The translations under genes were made by a program, and so were the position numbers. The notes under the pieces are model-generated. The model made no database searches. It had not been told where the DNA came from and saw only the letters and a program-made list of their open reading frames with translations. Shown in pieces: positions 33,332 to 41,854 of a stretch of DNA of 64,000 bases. The stretch lies in NCBI RefSeq assembly GCF_020010905.1, contig NZ_JAGJBY010000001.1, forward strand, positions 3,926,001-3,990,000, written 5' to 3'. How positions within the stretch are numbered: position 1 is the first letter of the stretch; every line of letters starts with the position of its first letter. This DNA is from Streptomyces acidiscabies (GTDB taxonomy: Bacteria; Actinomycetota; Actinomycetes; Streptomycetales; Streptomycetaceae).

Positions 33332-34770
33332 AGGATCGCCCCGGGGGTGTAACCGGCGGCCTCCGGGCGCTGCTTGACGATCTCCTCGATCCGGGAGACC
33401 ACCGACGCGACCTGGTCGGCGGCGGCGCCCGTGAAGGACAGCTTGTCGGCCATCAGCGCGTCGAGCTGCGCGCGGTCCAAGGGGATGCGGTCGTCGGCGG
33501 CGAGCTTGTCGAGGAGCTCGTTGCGCTCGGCGCCCTGCTCGCGCATCGCCAGCGCGGAGGCGACCGCGTTCTCCTTGATCGCCTCGTGCGCGACCTCGCG
33601 GCCCACGCCCGCGCGTACGGCGCCCATCAGGACCTTCGTCGTCGCCAGGAACGGCAGGTAGCGGTCCAGCTCGCGCGCGACGACCGCCGGGAACGCGCCG
33701 AACTCGTCGAGCACCGTCAGGAACGTCTCCAGCAGGCCGTCCAGCGCGAAGAACGCGTCCGGGAGGGCGACGCGGCGGACCACCGAGCACGACACGTCGC
33801 CCTCGTTCCACTGGTCGCCCGCCAGCTCGCCCGTCATCGACGCGTACCCGCGCAGGATGACCATCAGGCCGTTGACCCGCTCGCAGGAGCGCGTGTTCAT
33901 CTTGTGCGGCATCGCCGAGGAGCCGACCTGGCCCGGCTTGAAGCCCTCCGTCACCAGCTCGTGGCCCGCCATCAGACGGATCGTCTTCGCCAGCGAGGAC
34001 GGGGCCGCCGCGACCTGTACGAGGGCCGTGACGACCTCGTAGTCCAGCGAGCGGGGGTAGACCTGGCCGACCGACGTGAACGCCTGCGAGAAGCCCAGGT
34101 GACCGGCGATACGGCCCTCCAGGTCCGCGAGCTTGGCCGCGTCGCCGCCGAGGAGGTCCAGCATGTCCTGCGCGGTGCCGACCGGGCCCTTGATGCCGCG
34201 CAGCGGGTACCTGCCGAGCAGCTCCTCCACGCGCGCGTACGCCACGAGCAGTTCGTCCGCCGCCGTCGCGAAACGCTTGCCCAGGGTCGTCGCCTGCGCC
34301 GCCACGTTGTGCGAGCGGCCGGCCATCACCAGCTCGCCGTACTCCGAGCTGAGCTTCGCGAGCCGGGCCAGCACCGCGACCGCGCGGTCCCTGATCAGCT
34401 CCAGCGACAGCCGTACCTGCAACTGCTCGACGTTCTCCGTCAGGTCCCGGGACGTCATCCCCTTGTGCACCTGCTCGTGCCCGGCGAGGTCGTTGAACTC
34501 CTCGATCCTGGCCTTCACGTCGTGCCGGGTGACCTTCTCGCGCTCGGCGATCGACCCGAGATCAACGGTGTCGAGCACCCGCTCGTAGTCCTCGATCGCC
34601 CCTTCCGGCACCTCGATCCCGAGATCCCGCTGAGCCCGCAGCACCGCGAGCCAGAGCTGCCGCTCCAGCTTCACCTTGTGCTCGGGCGACCACAGGGTGG
34701 CCAGCTCGACGGAGGCGTACCGTCCGGCGAGGACGTTCGGGATACGGGGCTTTGCGGGAGCGGAAGTCAC
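33328..34770 (-). CDS. purB: Adenylosuccinate lyase
   Basis: A 480-residue homotetrameric lyase acting twice in purine synthesis (SAICAR to AICAR, and adenylosuccinate to AMP). The fumarase-superfamily signature is SSAMPHKMNTRSCERVNG (about residues 292-309). Other catalytic stretches are HKGMTSRDLTENV and MAGRSHNVAAQATTLGKR. The GTG start at 34770 follows TAGAAT by 8 bases with no ribosome site; the longer frame to 34920 has no better start. The 3' end overlaps mug. Confidence 0.95.
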   Translation of the reverse strand: MTSAPAKPRIPNVLAGRYASVELATLWSPEHKVKLERQLWLAVLRAQRDLGIEVPEGAIEDYERVLDTVDLGSIAEREKVTRHDVKARIEEFNDLAGHEQVHKGMTSRDLTENVEQLQVRLSLELIRDRAVAVLARLAKLSSEYGELVMAGRSHNVAAQATTLGKRFATAADELLVAYARVEELLGRYPLRGIKGPVGTAQDMLDLLGGDAAKLADLEGRIAGHLGFSQAFTSVGQVYPRSLDYEVVTALVQVAAAPSSLAKTIRLMAGHELVTEGFKPGQVGSSAMPHKMNTRSCERVNGLMVILRGYASMTGELAGDQWNEGDVSCSVVRRVALPDAFFALDGLLETFLTVLDEFGAFPAVVARELDRYLPFLATTKVLMGAVRAGVGREVAHEAIKENAVASALAMREQGAERNELLDKLAADDRIPLDRAQLDALMADKLSFTGAAADQVASVVSRIEEIVKQRPEAAGYTPGAIL

Positions 34771-34778
34771 GTGACGGG

Positions 34779-34784
34779 ATTCTA
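34779..34784 (-). promoter_or_regulatory. Candidate -10 box of purB
   Basis: TAGAAT on the minus strand, 8 bases before the purB GTG, so the mRNA is probably leaderless or nearly so. Confidence 0.4.
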
Positions 34785-34859
34785 CTGTCGATTCACGCAG
34801 GCCAGGGCCGGGGTGGGGTTGGTGGGAAGGTACGAGACGCGGGTCACGGCACGGTCCGG

Positions 34860-35201
34860 TCAGCGGGAGCTGTCGGCCAGTTCCGCCAGGACGTCCCCGT
34901 GGCACAGCTCCGGCGCGCACCAGCAGGCCAGAGTCCGTCCGCGCAGGTCGTCGACCAGGCCCAGGAGGCCGGGGTGTTCCAGCAGGTACGCGCGGTACAT
35001 CGCCATCACCTCCGCGCGCGTGCCGTCGCGTTTCTTCTGCGGGGTGTCGTAGGCGTAGGGGTTGTACAGCGGGTGGCGGGGAAGGTCCCAGCCGCCGAGG
35101 GTCCAGCGGCGGCCGACGTACGTCACGTCCGCCGGAGCGTGTTCCAGGCGGGGGCCGTACTCGTGGATACGGCCCCGCAGGTTGACGACCCGGGTGGGCA
35201 T
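34860..35201 (-). CDS. DUF4326 protein
   Basis: A 113-residue protein with the DUF4326 motif CWCAPELCHGDVLAEL at the C-terminus and the N-terminal VVNLRGRIHEYGPRLEH. Conserved Cys and His suggest metal or nucleotide chemistry, but the function is unknown. Its ATG overlaps the stop of the SGNH gene by one base, so it is the second gene of that unit. The open frame continues upstream to 35708 but only as a shadow of the SGNH gene. Confidence 0.85.
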   Translation of the reverse strand: MPTRVVNLRGRIHEYGPRLEHAPADVTYVGRRWTLGGWDLPRHPLYNPYAYDTPQKKRDGTRAEVMAMYRAYLLEHPGLLGLVDDLRGRTLACWCAPELCHGDVLAELADSSR

Positions 35202-35989
35202 CAGGAGGCCGGGCCCTCGTACGGCAGCAGTTCCGGGTGCTTCGGTGTGCGGCCGTCTCCCGAGGAGCGGCCCGTCAGGCGGCGGGCTATCCATGGGAGC
35301 AGGTATTGGCGGGTGAAGCGGGCGTCCGCCAGGCGGCGGGACGTCCATGTGGGTGGGGGCGTGGGCGGGATGGGGGCCCGCCAGTCCGGGAATTCCGGGG
35401 TGTGGCCCAGGGTTTGCCAGACCGCCTCCGCCACTCTGCGGTGGCCGTCCGTCGTGAGGTGGAGGCGGTCCACGTCCCAGGAGCGGGGGTCCGCCAGGGA
35501 GGGGGCGCCGTAGAGGTCCACCACCAGGGCGTTGTGCTTCGATGCCAGGTCGTCCACGCAGGCGAACAGTTCCTCCATGCGGGGGCGGAAGCGTTCGAGT
35601 ACGGGGCCTTCGCGGCCGGGGCTGCGCATCAGGACCAGGTGGTTGCAGCTCGGCGCCAGGCGTTCCACCGCCTCCGTGAGGAGGTCCTTCACGCGGACCA
35701 TGTCGCACTTCGGGCGGAGGGTGTCGTTCAGGCCGCCGACCAGCGTGATGACGTCGGCGCCCATGCCGGCCGCGACGTCCACCTGCTCCTCGACGATCTG
35801 GCCGATGAGCTTGCCACGTACGGCGAGGTTGGCGTACCGGAAGCCGGAGGTCTCGGCGGACATGCGGGCCGCGAGGAGGTCGGCCCAGCCTCGGTAGGTG
35901 CCGTCGGGGAGGAGGTCCGACATGCCCTCGGTGAAGGAGTCGCCGACCGCGACGAGGCTGCTGTACGGGGGAGTGGGGTGTGTCTGCAT
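35201..35989 (-). CDS. SGNH/GDSL-family hydrolase
   Basis: A 262-residue cytoplasmic esterase-like hydrolase. Block I is VAVGDSFTEGMSD (Ser at about residue 18), block III is VGGLNDTLRP, and block V is DRLHLTTDGH with the catalytic Asp and His. There is no signal peptide. It is followed by the DUF4326 gene. The TnpB-type gene ends only 23 bases upstream of its ATG, so the element sits at this gene's promoter. Substrate unknown. Confidence 0.9.
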   Translation of the reverse strand: MQTHPTPPYSSLVAVGDSFTEGMSDLLPDGTYRGWADLLAARMSAETSGFRYANLAVRGKLIGQIVEEQVDVAAGMGADVITLVGGLNDTLRPKCDMVRVKDLLTEAVERLAPSCNHLVLMRSPGREGPVLERFRPRMEELFACVDDLASKHNALVVDLYGAPSLADPRSWDVDRLHLTTDGHRRVAEAVWQTLGHTPEFPDWRAPIPPTPPPTWTSRRLADARFTRQYLLPWIARRLTGRSSGDGRTPKHPELLPYEGPAS

Positions 35990-36012
35990 GGCGTCAGAGA
36001 TGGTAACCGTTC

Positions 36013-37650
36013 CTATTCAGTGAGCAGGAGTGGGTCTTGGACCCAAACTTGATCACTGCGGACATCCCGAACGGTGTTGGGTGTCCTGGTCGCCCGCGTT
36101 CGCTCCGCGTCCGGTGGCTCGCATCGTGTGCGTGGTCCGGGAACGCGGGGGCGGGGTCCCTCACGCCCGAGGGTCTCCGGTCGGGCCTGGACGGTCCGAT
36201 GCCCGCGACGATCACTCCGGTCGTCGCGGGGCGGTGCCGTCCGACGCCGGATCGGATGCCCTTGGGCGCGTCGCCCGATCGCGATGCTCGCGGCATCGTG
36301 ACGGGTGGTCTGACGGTTCTTCGTGGTGAGGGGCTTCTTCCAGTACTGCGCGCCCCACATCGAGGTGTACGCCGGGTCGACAGCGATGATCGCGATGCCG
36401 GTCGCGTCGGCCATCGACGTCAGCCGAGCACGGAGCTTCCCGGTCGGCATACCGGAGACGATCTGCTTGAAGCGTTTCCTGCGACCGTGCTTCTCGCGGG
36501 TCTTCTCCGCCGTGAAGTCGAGGTCCTCGACAGCGATCGCCTTGACGCCGCATGACCTGGCCCAGTTCAGGAGGCGGGTCAGGGCGTGGCGGACCTGCGC
36601 GTCGCGGTGGTCGGCGGTGCCGGACAGGTCGTAGAAGAAGCGGCGCGGGCTGCCGATGGGGTTGCCGTGGGGGTCGAGGCGCCAGGCGGCGAGGTGATCG
36701 GCATTGGTGTCGACACCGATCACCCCCTCGGCGAGAGCTGCCGCCAGGGGGATCGTCCGGGTGACGGGGAAGGTCCAGGCGGCGGTCAGGTACCAGCGCC
36801 CGCGCACCGTGTCCCGGTGGATGCGGTAGGCGACAGCCCGGTTCACTTCGACGCGGTCGGCCCACTCGGTTGCCCGGTGCGGGAAGGACACCCGCGCGGC
36901 CAGGACGTACCGGCCGTGCCCGCTGTTGGCGTGCGCGGCGAGAGGTTTGGGGAGTTTGATGCTCACCTCGCCGTCCGGGGTGACACGGATGGTCTCGTTG
37001 CCGTAGGGCTTGCCGGACTCCCCGTCCGCTTGGAGGAACCAGCGCCCGGCCTCCCACCGCTCACGCCACCCGGCCTCGGTGAGCCGGGCGGCGTCGAGGT
37101 GGTGACGGGTGGCGAGCAGACGCCTGCCGCCCCTCACCACGCGGACGACACCGGCCTCACGATCAGCACGCACAGCGGTCAGCCGGTCTTGCAGGACGTG
37201 CAGGCGGCGGGACTTGTGGAACCACTCCCCCTGCGAGCGGTAGCCGCCCGGCGCCCGTTTGCTGCCCTTCTCCCCGAGGGGGAGTGACAGCCGGTGCCGG
37301 ATCGTGCGGATGCCGGCTTCGAGGGACTGGATGTGAGCGGCCTGTCCGCGCCGGGCGAGTGCCCACTGATCATGCGTGGCCTTCGTGATGGCCCCCGCCC
37401 AGCGCGACGACGACAACGGCGTCAGCTCCCGCTTACGGACCGCCCACGTCTCGGCCGAATGCTCCAGCCCGTCAGCACACCGCACCTTGAGATCCCGGGA
37501 GGCGAGCGAGCCCAGATGCGCACCCACCAGCCGCAGCACCTCCTCGTCCTCCGGCGTCAGGCCCTTCAGACGGGCACGTATCGCCACACCGGCGGGGCCG
37601 GGCACCACGAACGGAGCCGCCACCTCCCGCAGCCCGCTCATCCCGATCAC
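36013..37650 (-). CDS. Lone TnpB-like RuvC nuclease (IS605-type) without zinc ribbon
   Basis: A 545-residue protein with the TnpB split RuvC site: Asp314 in GVIGVDTNAD, Glu375 in AVEDLDF and Asp452 in RHDAASIAIGRRAQG. The family's Cys4 zinc ribbon between Glu375 and Asp452 is absent; that stretch reads AYTSMWGAQYWKKP instead. The N-terminal half is longer than usual. After residue ~460 the sequence is Arg/Pro-rich and may be read-through of an omega-RNA-type region. No TnpA is nearby. GGAGG lies before the GTG start. It is inserted between an SGNH gene and a CNNM gene. It may be a nuclease or a repurposed guide-RNA protein. Confidence 0.75.
   Translation of the reverse strand: MIGMSGLREVAAPFVVPGPAGVAIRARLKGLTPEDEEVLRLVGAHLGSLASRDLKVRCADGLEHSAETWAVRKRELTPLSSSRWAGAITKATHDQWALARRGQAAHIQSLEAGIRTIRHRLSLPLGEKGSKRAPGGYRSQGEWFHKSRRLHVLQDRLTAVRADREAGVVRVVRGGRRLLATRHHLDAARLTEAGWRERWEAGRWFLQADGESGKPYGNETIRVTPDGEVSIKLPKPLAAHANSGHGRYVLAARVSFPHRATEWADRVEVNRAVAYRIHRDTVRGRWYLTAAWTFPVTRTIPLAAALAEGVIGVDTNADHLAAWRLDPHGNPIGSPRRFFYDLSGTADHRDAQVRHALTRLLNWARSCGVKAIAVEDLDFTAEKTREKHGRRKRFKQIVSGMPTGKLRARLTSMADATGIAIIAVDPAYTSMWGAQYWKKPLTTKNRQTTRHDAASIAIGRRAQGHPIRRRTAPPRDDRSDRRGHRTVQARPETLGREGPRPRVPGPRTRCEPPDAERTRATRTPNTVRDVRSDQVWVQDPLLLTE
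36031..36045 (-). ncRNA. Hairpin at the TnpB 3' end, candidate end of guide-RNA scaffold
   Basis: Perfect 6-bp stem TGGGTC-TTG-GACCCA within the last codons of the TnpB-like gene. In TnpB elements the omega-RNA scaffold overlaps the tnpB 3' end and closes with short hairpins before the guide. By analogy the scaffold would cover roughly 36020-36250 on the minus strand. Only the hairpin is seen; the RNA is inferred. Confidence 0.3.
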
Positions 37651-37868
37651 CCTCCCCTCCGGAACCGAAGACCTTCCCCATCACCCTCAACGACCACCAC
37701 CGGGAAAGGTCACACGTTCGACGAAAGAAACTTTGTTCCCTCGCGCGTGAAGCACTCGCCAGGGCTTGGACACACCCCTGTGCGGCCAGAACACACTCCC
37801 GTGCTGTTCCACCGCGGCAGTCCACAACCCCGGGCAGTCGGTCACCCCGGTGCCCGAGGTAACCTCCC

Positions 37869-38888
37869 TCACGCCTGCTGCCCGAACAACTCCCGCAACA
37901 CGTCCTCCATCGTCACCATCCCCGCCAGCCGCCCGTCATCCTCCATGACCGCCGCCAGATGCGTACGACTCCCCCGCATCGCCGTCAGCACATCGTCCAA
38001 CGGCGTAGCCTCCCGCACCCGCGCGATCGCCCGCAGATCCCGCAGCCGGAACGGCACGTCCCTGGGCGACGCGTCGAGCGCGTCCTTGACGTGCAGATAG
38101 CCGACGATCCGGCGCCCCTCGTCGACGACGGGGAAGCGGGAGAAGCCGGAGGACGCGGAGAGTTCCTCCAGGCCCTCGGGAGTGACCCCTACGCGCGCGT
38201 AGACGACGCGTTCGAGCGGCAGGACGACGTCCCGCACCGGACGACGCCCGAGTTCGAGCGCGTCGTGCAGCCGCTCCTGCGCGCGGTCGTCGATGAGACC
38301 CGCCTCCCCGGCGTCCTTGACGATCTGCGCCAGCTCGGCGCCGGAGAAGGTCGCCGTCACCTCGTCCTTGGCCTCGATGCGCAGGAGCCGCAGCAGCGTG
38401 TTGGCGAAGGCGTTGATCGTAAAAATGACCGGCCGCAACGCGCGCGCGAGGGTCACCAGGGGCGGCCCGAGGAGCAGCGCGCTGCGCACGGGTTCGGCGA
38501 GGGCGATGTTCTTGGGCACCATCTCGCCGAGCAGCATGTGCAGATACGTCGCGACGACCAGGGCGATGACGAACGACACCGCGTGCCCGGCACTGGAAGG
38601 GACACCGGCCGCGTGGAACACCGGCTCCAGCAGATGCTCGATGGCGGGTTCCGCGACGACACCGAGGATCAGCGTGCACAGCGTGATCCCGAGCTGGGCG
38701 GCGGCCATGAGCGCGGAGACGTGTTCGAGCCCCCACAGCACACTGCGCGCACGCCGGTCCCCCTGCGCGCCCTCGACATACTGCTCGATCTGTGAGCGGC
38801 GCACCGAGATCAGCGCGAACTCCGCGCCGACGAAGAAGGCGTTGACGACCAGCGTCGCCAGCCCGATCAGCAGTTGGATCGCGGTCAT
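37869..38888 (-). CDS. CNNM/CBS-domain membrane protein (HlyC/CorC family), second copy
   Basis: A 339-residue protein with an N-terminal DUF21/CNNM membrane domain (four hydrophobic segments, GAEFALISVRRSQIEQ) and two cytosolic CBS domains (SRFPVVDEGRRIVGYLHVKD, then HLAAVMEDDGRLAGMVTMED). It lacks the CorC C-terminal domain. Family members are linked to Mg2+ or Co2+ efflux. The ATG at 38888 overlaps the stop of the upstream CNNM gene by 4 bases, so both form an operon. A longer start at 38981 would overlap more and adds an Arg-rich tail. Confidence 0.9.
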   Translation of the reverse strand: MTAIQLLIGLATLVVNAFFVGAEFALISVRRSQIEQYVEGAQGDRRARSVLWGLEHVSALMAAAQLGITLCTLILGVVAEPAIEHLLEPVFHAAGVPSSAGHAVSFVIALVVATYLHMLLGEMVPKNIALAEPVRSALLLGPPLVTLARALRPVIFTINAFANTLLRLLRIEAKDEVTATFSGAELAQIVKDAGEAGLIDDRAQERLHDALELGRRPVRDVVLPLERVVYARVGVTPEGLEELSASSGFSRFPVVDEGRRIVGYLHVKDALDASPRDVPFRLRDLRAIARVREATPLDDVLTAMRGSRTHLAAVMEDDGRLAGMVTMEDVLRELFGQQA

Positions 38889-40216
38889 CGTTCCTCCTCC
38901 GTTTCCTCGTCGTGCAGGGGCGCGTGCAGCAGGACGCGCGCGGCGCGGTGCCCGGCGGCGTCGACGACGTCCAGCCGCCACCCGGCGACGTCCAGCCTGT
39001 CGCCGACGGCGGGGATGCGCCCCAGCTCGGTCGCCACGAGGCCTGCCAGCGTCTCGTACGGACCCTCAGGGGCCCTGAGGCCGACGCGGGCGAGCTGATC
39101 GGTACGGGCGGCCCCGTCGGCCGAGTAGAGGGCGCGTCCGGCCTCGTCGGTGCCCGCAGGGGCGAGGTCGGACGTCTCGTGCGGGTCGTGCTCGTCGCGG
39201 ACCTCGCCGACGACCTCCTCGACGATGTCCTCCAGCGTCGCGACGCCCGCCGTACCGCCGTACTCGTCGATGACGACGGCCATCGTGCGTTTGCCGGAGA
39301 GGCGGTCCAGGAGGCGGTCCACGGTCAGGGACTCGGGGACGAGGAGCGGCTCGCGCATGATCTCGGCGACCGGCACGCGCGCGCGGCGCTCGGCGGGGAC
39401 GGCCAGCGCGTCCTTGATGTGGACCGTGCCGACGACGGAGTCGAGGTTGCCGCGGTAGACGGGGAAGCGGGACAGCCCGCTCGCGCGGGTCGCGTTTGCG
39501 ACGTCCTCGCAGGTCGCCTGCGCCTCCAGGGCCATCACCTGCACGCGCGGGGTCATCACGTTCTCCGCGGTCAGGTCGGCCAGGTTCAGCGTGCGCACGA
39601 ACAGCTCGGCGGTGTCGGCCTCCAGGGCGCCCTCCTTCGCGGAGTGCCGGGCCAGCGCGGCCAGTTCCTGCGGCCCGCGCGCGGCGGCCAGCTCCTCGGT
39701 GGGCTCGACGCCGAAGAGGCGCACGATCCGGTTCGCCGTGTTGTTGAGGTGCGTGATGAACGGCCGGAACGCGGCGCTGAACCAGCGCTGCGCGTTGCCG
39801 ACGCTCTTCGCGACCGCCAGCGGCGAGGAGATCGCCCAGTTCTTCGGCACCAGTTCGCCGACGACCATCAGGAACACGGTCGACAGCGCCGTACCGATCA
39901 CCAGCGCCGCCGACCGCGACGCGCTCCCGGGCAGACCGGCCGACTCCAGGGGGCCGGAGAGGAGTTTCGAGATCGACGGTTCGGCCAGCATGCCGACGAC
40001 CAGATTGGTGACGGTGATGCCGAGCTGGGCACCGGAGAGCTGGAAGGTCAGGTTCCGTACGGCCTTGAGGGCGCCGGACGCGCCCCGCTCGCCGCGCTCG
40101 ACCGCCCGCTCCAGCTCGCTGCGCTCGACGGTGGTCAGCGAGAACTCGGCGGCGACGAAGGCACCGCACGCGAACGACAGCAGGACCGCCACCAGCAGGA
40201 GGAGCACTTCGGTCAT
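38885..40216 (-). CDS. CNNM/CBS-domain protein with CorC domain, first copy
   Basis: A 443-residue hemolysin-family transporter-like protein. The DUF21 domain has GAFVAAEFSLTTVERSELE and VGELVPKNWAI. A CBS pair follows (RFPVYRGNLDSVVGTVHIKD, VIDEYGGTAGVATLEDIVEE), and a CorC_HlyC domain lies at about residues 355-435. Full-length family layout. It precedes and overlaps the shorter paralogue; the two probably form a hetero-oligomer, by analogy with other Streptomyces pairs. The promoter is likely within the 200-base gap above 40217. Confidence 0.92.
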   Translation of the reverse strand: MTEVLLLLVAVLLSFACGAFVAAEFSLTTVERSELERAVERGERGASGALKAVRNLTFQLSGAQLGITVTNLVVGMLAEPSISKLLSGPLESAGLPGSASRSAALVIGTALSTVFLMVVGELVPKNWAISSPLAVAKSVGNAQRWFSAAFRPFITHLNNTANRIVRLFGVEPTEELAAARGPQELAALARHSAKEGALEADTAELFVRTLNLADLTAENVMTPRVQVMALEAQATCEDVANATRASGLSRFPVYRGNLDSVVGTVHIKDALAVPAERRARVPVAEIMREPLLVPESLTVDRLLDRLSGKRTMAVVIDEYGGTAGVATLEDIVEEVVGEVRDEHDPHETSDLAPAGTDEAGRALYSADGAARTDQLARVGLRAPEGPYETLAGLVATELGRIPAVGDRLDVAGWRLDVVDAAGHRAARVLLHAPLHDEETEEER

Positions 40217-40343
40217 CGGGTCACCTCCGTCCCATGATCGGGCAGGGCGGGGAGGGACGCGCGATGTCGCATGCCGTGAGGTCGGGTACTGGGAGGCTCG
40301 CCCATGGGCGGACGCTCACACCTTTCGTTTTCGTGGGAGTCGG

Positions 40344-40370
40344 AGGGGGCCGCGCGCCGCGCGGCCCCCT
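40344..40370. terminator. Strong hairpin downstream of the GNAT gene
   Basis: Perfect 12-bp stem AGGGGGCCGCGC/GCGCGGCCCCCT with a 3-base loop, 50 bases past the GNAT stop and before the CNNM operon on the same strand. The rest of the 203-base gap (40217-40419) shows no gene. Confidence 0.65.
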
Positions 40371-40419
40371 CAAGAATGCACAGTTCCCTCAAGAGTAAAG
40401 GATGGGCAAAGCTACCCCG

Positions 40420-40842
40420 CTAGACCAGGGGCTTCACCCATCGCCGCCACTTCTCCTCCGGCGAGTACCCCGCCGCCGCCCAGGCATGGTGCGCCGTCTC
40501 GTTGCGCGTCAGCACCATCGCGTCGCCCCGGCGCCCGCCCAGCCGTACGAAGCGCTCCTCGGCGGCGGCCAGCAGCGTCGACCCGATGCCCTGGCGGCGG
40601 CGGCCGGGGTGGACGGCGAGGCGGTACAGGTGGCAGCGCCAGCCGTCGAACCCGGCGATCACCGTGCCGACCAGCTCGCCGCCGGACTCGGCGAGGATCA
40701 GCGCCTCGGGGTCGCGGGCGACCAGCCGCTCGACGCCCGCGCGGTCGTCGCTGATGCTCGTCCCCTCGGCGGCGGTCCGCCAGAAGGCCAGCACGGTGTC
40801 GAGGTCCTCGGGCGACGCGGCCCTTATGTGCAGATCATGCAT
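40420..40842 (-). CDS. GNAT-family N-acetyltransferase
   Basis: A 140-residue single GNAT domain. The acetyl-CoA loop is LAVHPGRRRQGIGSTLL (about residues 75-91), followed by the AWAAAGYSPEEKWRRWVKPL end typical of RimI/phosphinothricin-like members. The frame opens at 40890, but ATG 40842 avoids overlap with the LLM gene that ends at 40850 and matches the family start (MHDLHIRAASPED). It is on the same strand as the LLM gene with 7 bases between. Substrate unknown. Confidence 0.88.
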   Translation of the reverse strand: MHDLHIRAASPEDLDTVLAFWRTAAEGTSISDDRAGVERLVARDPEALILAESGGELVGTVIAGFDGWRCHLYRLAVHPGRRRQGIGSTLLAAAEERFVRLGGRRGDAMVLTRNETAHHAWAAAGYSPEEKWRRWVKPLV

Positions 40843-40849
40843 ACGGCGA

Positions 40850-41776
40850 TCACAGCACGCCGGGCACCCCCTCGACGGACATTCCGGCATCCGGACGGCC
40901 CTGCGCCGCCGGCTCCCTGCCCTGGAGGTCCGCCAGCACCGGCCCGAACGCCTCCATGAACGCCTCCAGCACGGTGAAGTACGTGAACCCGTACCGCTCC
41001 CGCAGCGCCCGCACCTTCGCCGCGATCTCCTCCCGCGAACCGATCAGCAGGATCGGCAGCGCGAGCGCCTGCTCGGCGGTGAGACCCGGTATGCGTTCGA
41101 GGAGCGGCTGTACGACCGCCTCCGGGTCGTCCGTGACGACGACCTGCTGCACCAGCAGGTTCCGTTCCGCCGCTTCCTTGCGGCCGGACGCCAACTCGTC
41201 GTACTTCGCGACCCGTTCGTCAAGCTCCTCCGGCGACAGGGGAGTTATCTGCCCCGTCGCGCTCCCCTCGACGACGCGCGCGCCCGCGAAGGCGACGACG
41301 TCGGCGTGCTCCGCCGCCAGCCGCAGCATGCGGTTCCCGTTGCCGCCGATCAGCAACGGGACCTGTACGTCGCTGTCCTGGCGCTTCCTCAACTCCTCGA
41401 CCGTGCTGCGCAGATGGGTCACCCGCTCGCCCGGCGAGCCCCACGGGAGGCCCGCCTCCTCGTGCTCCGCCTCCACGTACCCGGCGCCGAGGCCCAGTTC
41501 GAGCCGGCCGCCGGTCAGCGCGGCGGTCGTCGCCACCTCGCGGGCGAGCAGGACCGGGTTCCAGAAACCGGTGTTGAGGACGAACGTGCCCACCCGGGGC
41601 CGCGTCGTCGACTCCGCCGCCGCGACCAGCGACGGGAAGGGCGCCGGCATCCCCAGGTGGTCCGGGACCAGCAGGATGTCGTACCCCAGCTCCTCGGCGC
41701 GGCGGCACTTGGCCCGCCACGCGTCGAGCGGTGTGGGTTCCAGCAGGTTGACCCCGAAACGGAACGGACGCGTCAT
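40850..41776 (-). CDS. LLM-class F420-dependent oxidoreductase
   Basis: A 308-residue TIM-barrel flavin/F420 oxidoreductase. The start FRFGVNLLEPTPLDAW and segments ELGYDILLVPDHLGM, ALTGGRLELGLGAGY and LLIGGNGNRMLRLAAEHAD match the luciferase-like monooxygenase family, subgroup F420-dependent. It probably reduces or oxidises an unknown small molecule with coenzyme F420. The GNAT gene follows directly. Upstream 78 bases separate it from the ABC permease gene, which runs on the same strand. Confidence 0.88.
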   Translation of the reverse strand: MTRPFRFGVNLLEPTPLDAWRAKCRRAEELGYDILLVPDHLGMPAPFPSLVAAAESTTRPRVGTFVLNTGFWNPVLLAREVATTAALTGGRLELGLGAGYVEAEHEEAGLPWGSPGERVTHLRSTVEELRKRQDSDVQVPLLIGGNGNRMLRLAAEHADVVAFAGARVVEGSATGQITPLSPEELDERVAKYDELASGRKEAAERNLLVQQVVVTDDPEAVVQPLLERIPGLTAEQALALPILLIGSREEIAAKVRALRERYGFTYFTVLEAFMEAFGPVLADLQGREPAAQGRPDAGMSVEGVPGVL

Positions 41777-41854
41777 GAACTCCCCCTGTACAAAAGCGAC
41801 TTGTCTTCGTAACCGACGTGTCGTCGAACAACTCGAACGGTCATCCGCATCCCA

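Noticed and set aside
36013..37650. Possible Cas12-type CRISPR effector
   Set aside because: No CRISPR array or cas1/cas2 near, and the size and RuvC spacing fit TnpB-type proteins better.
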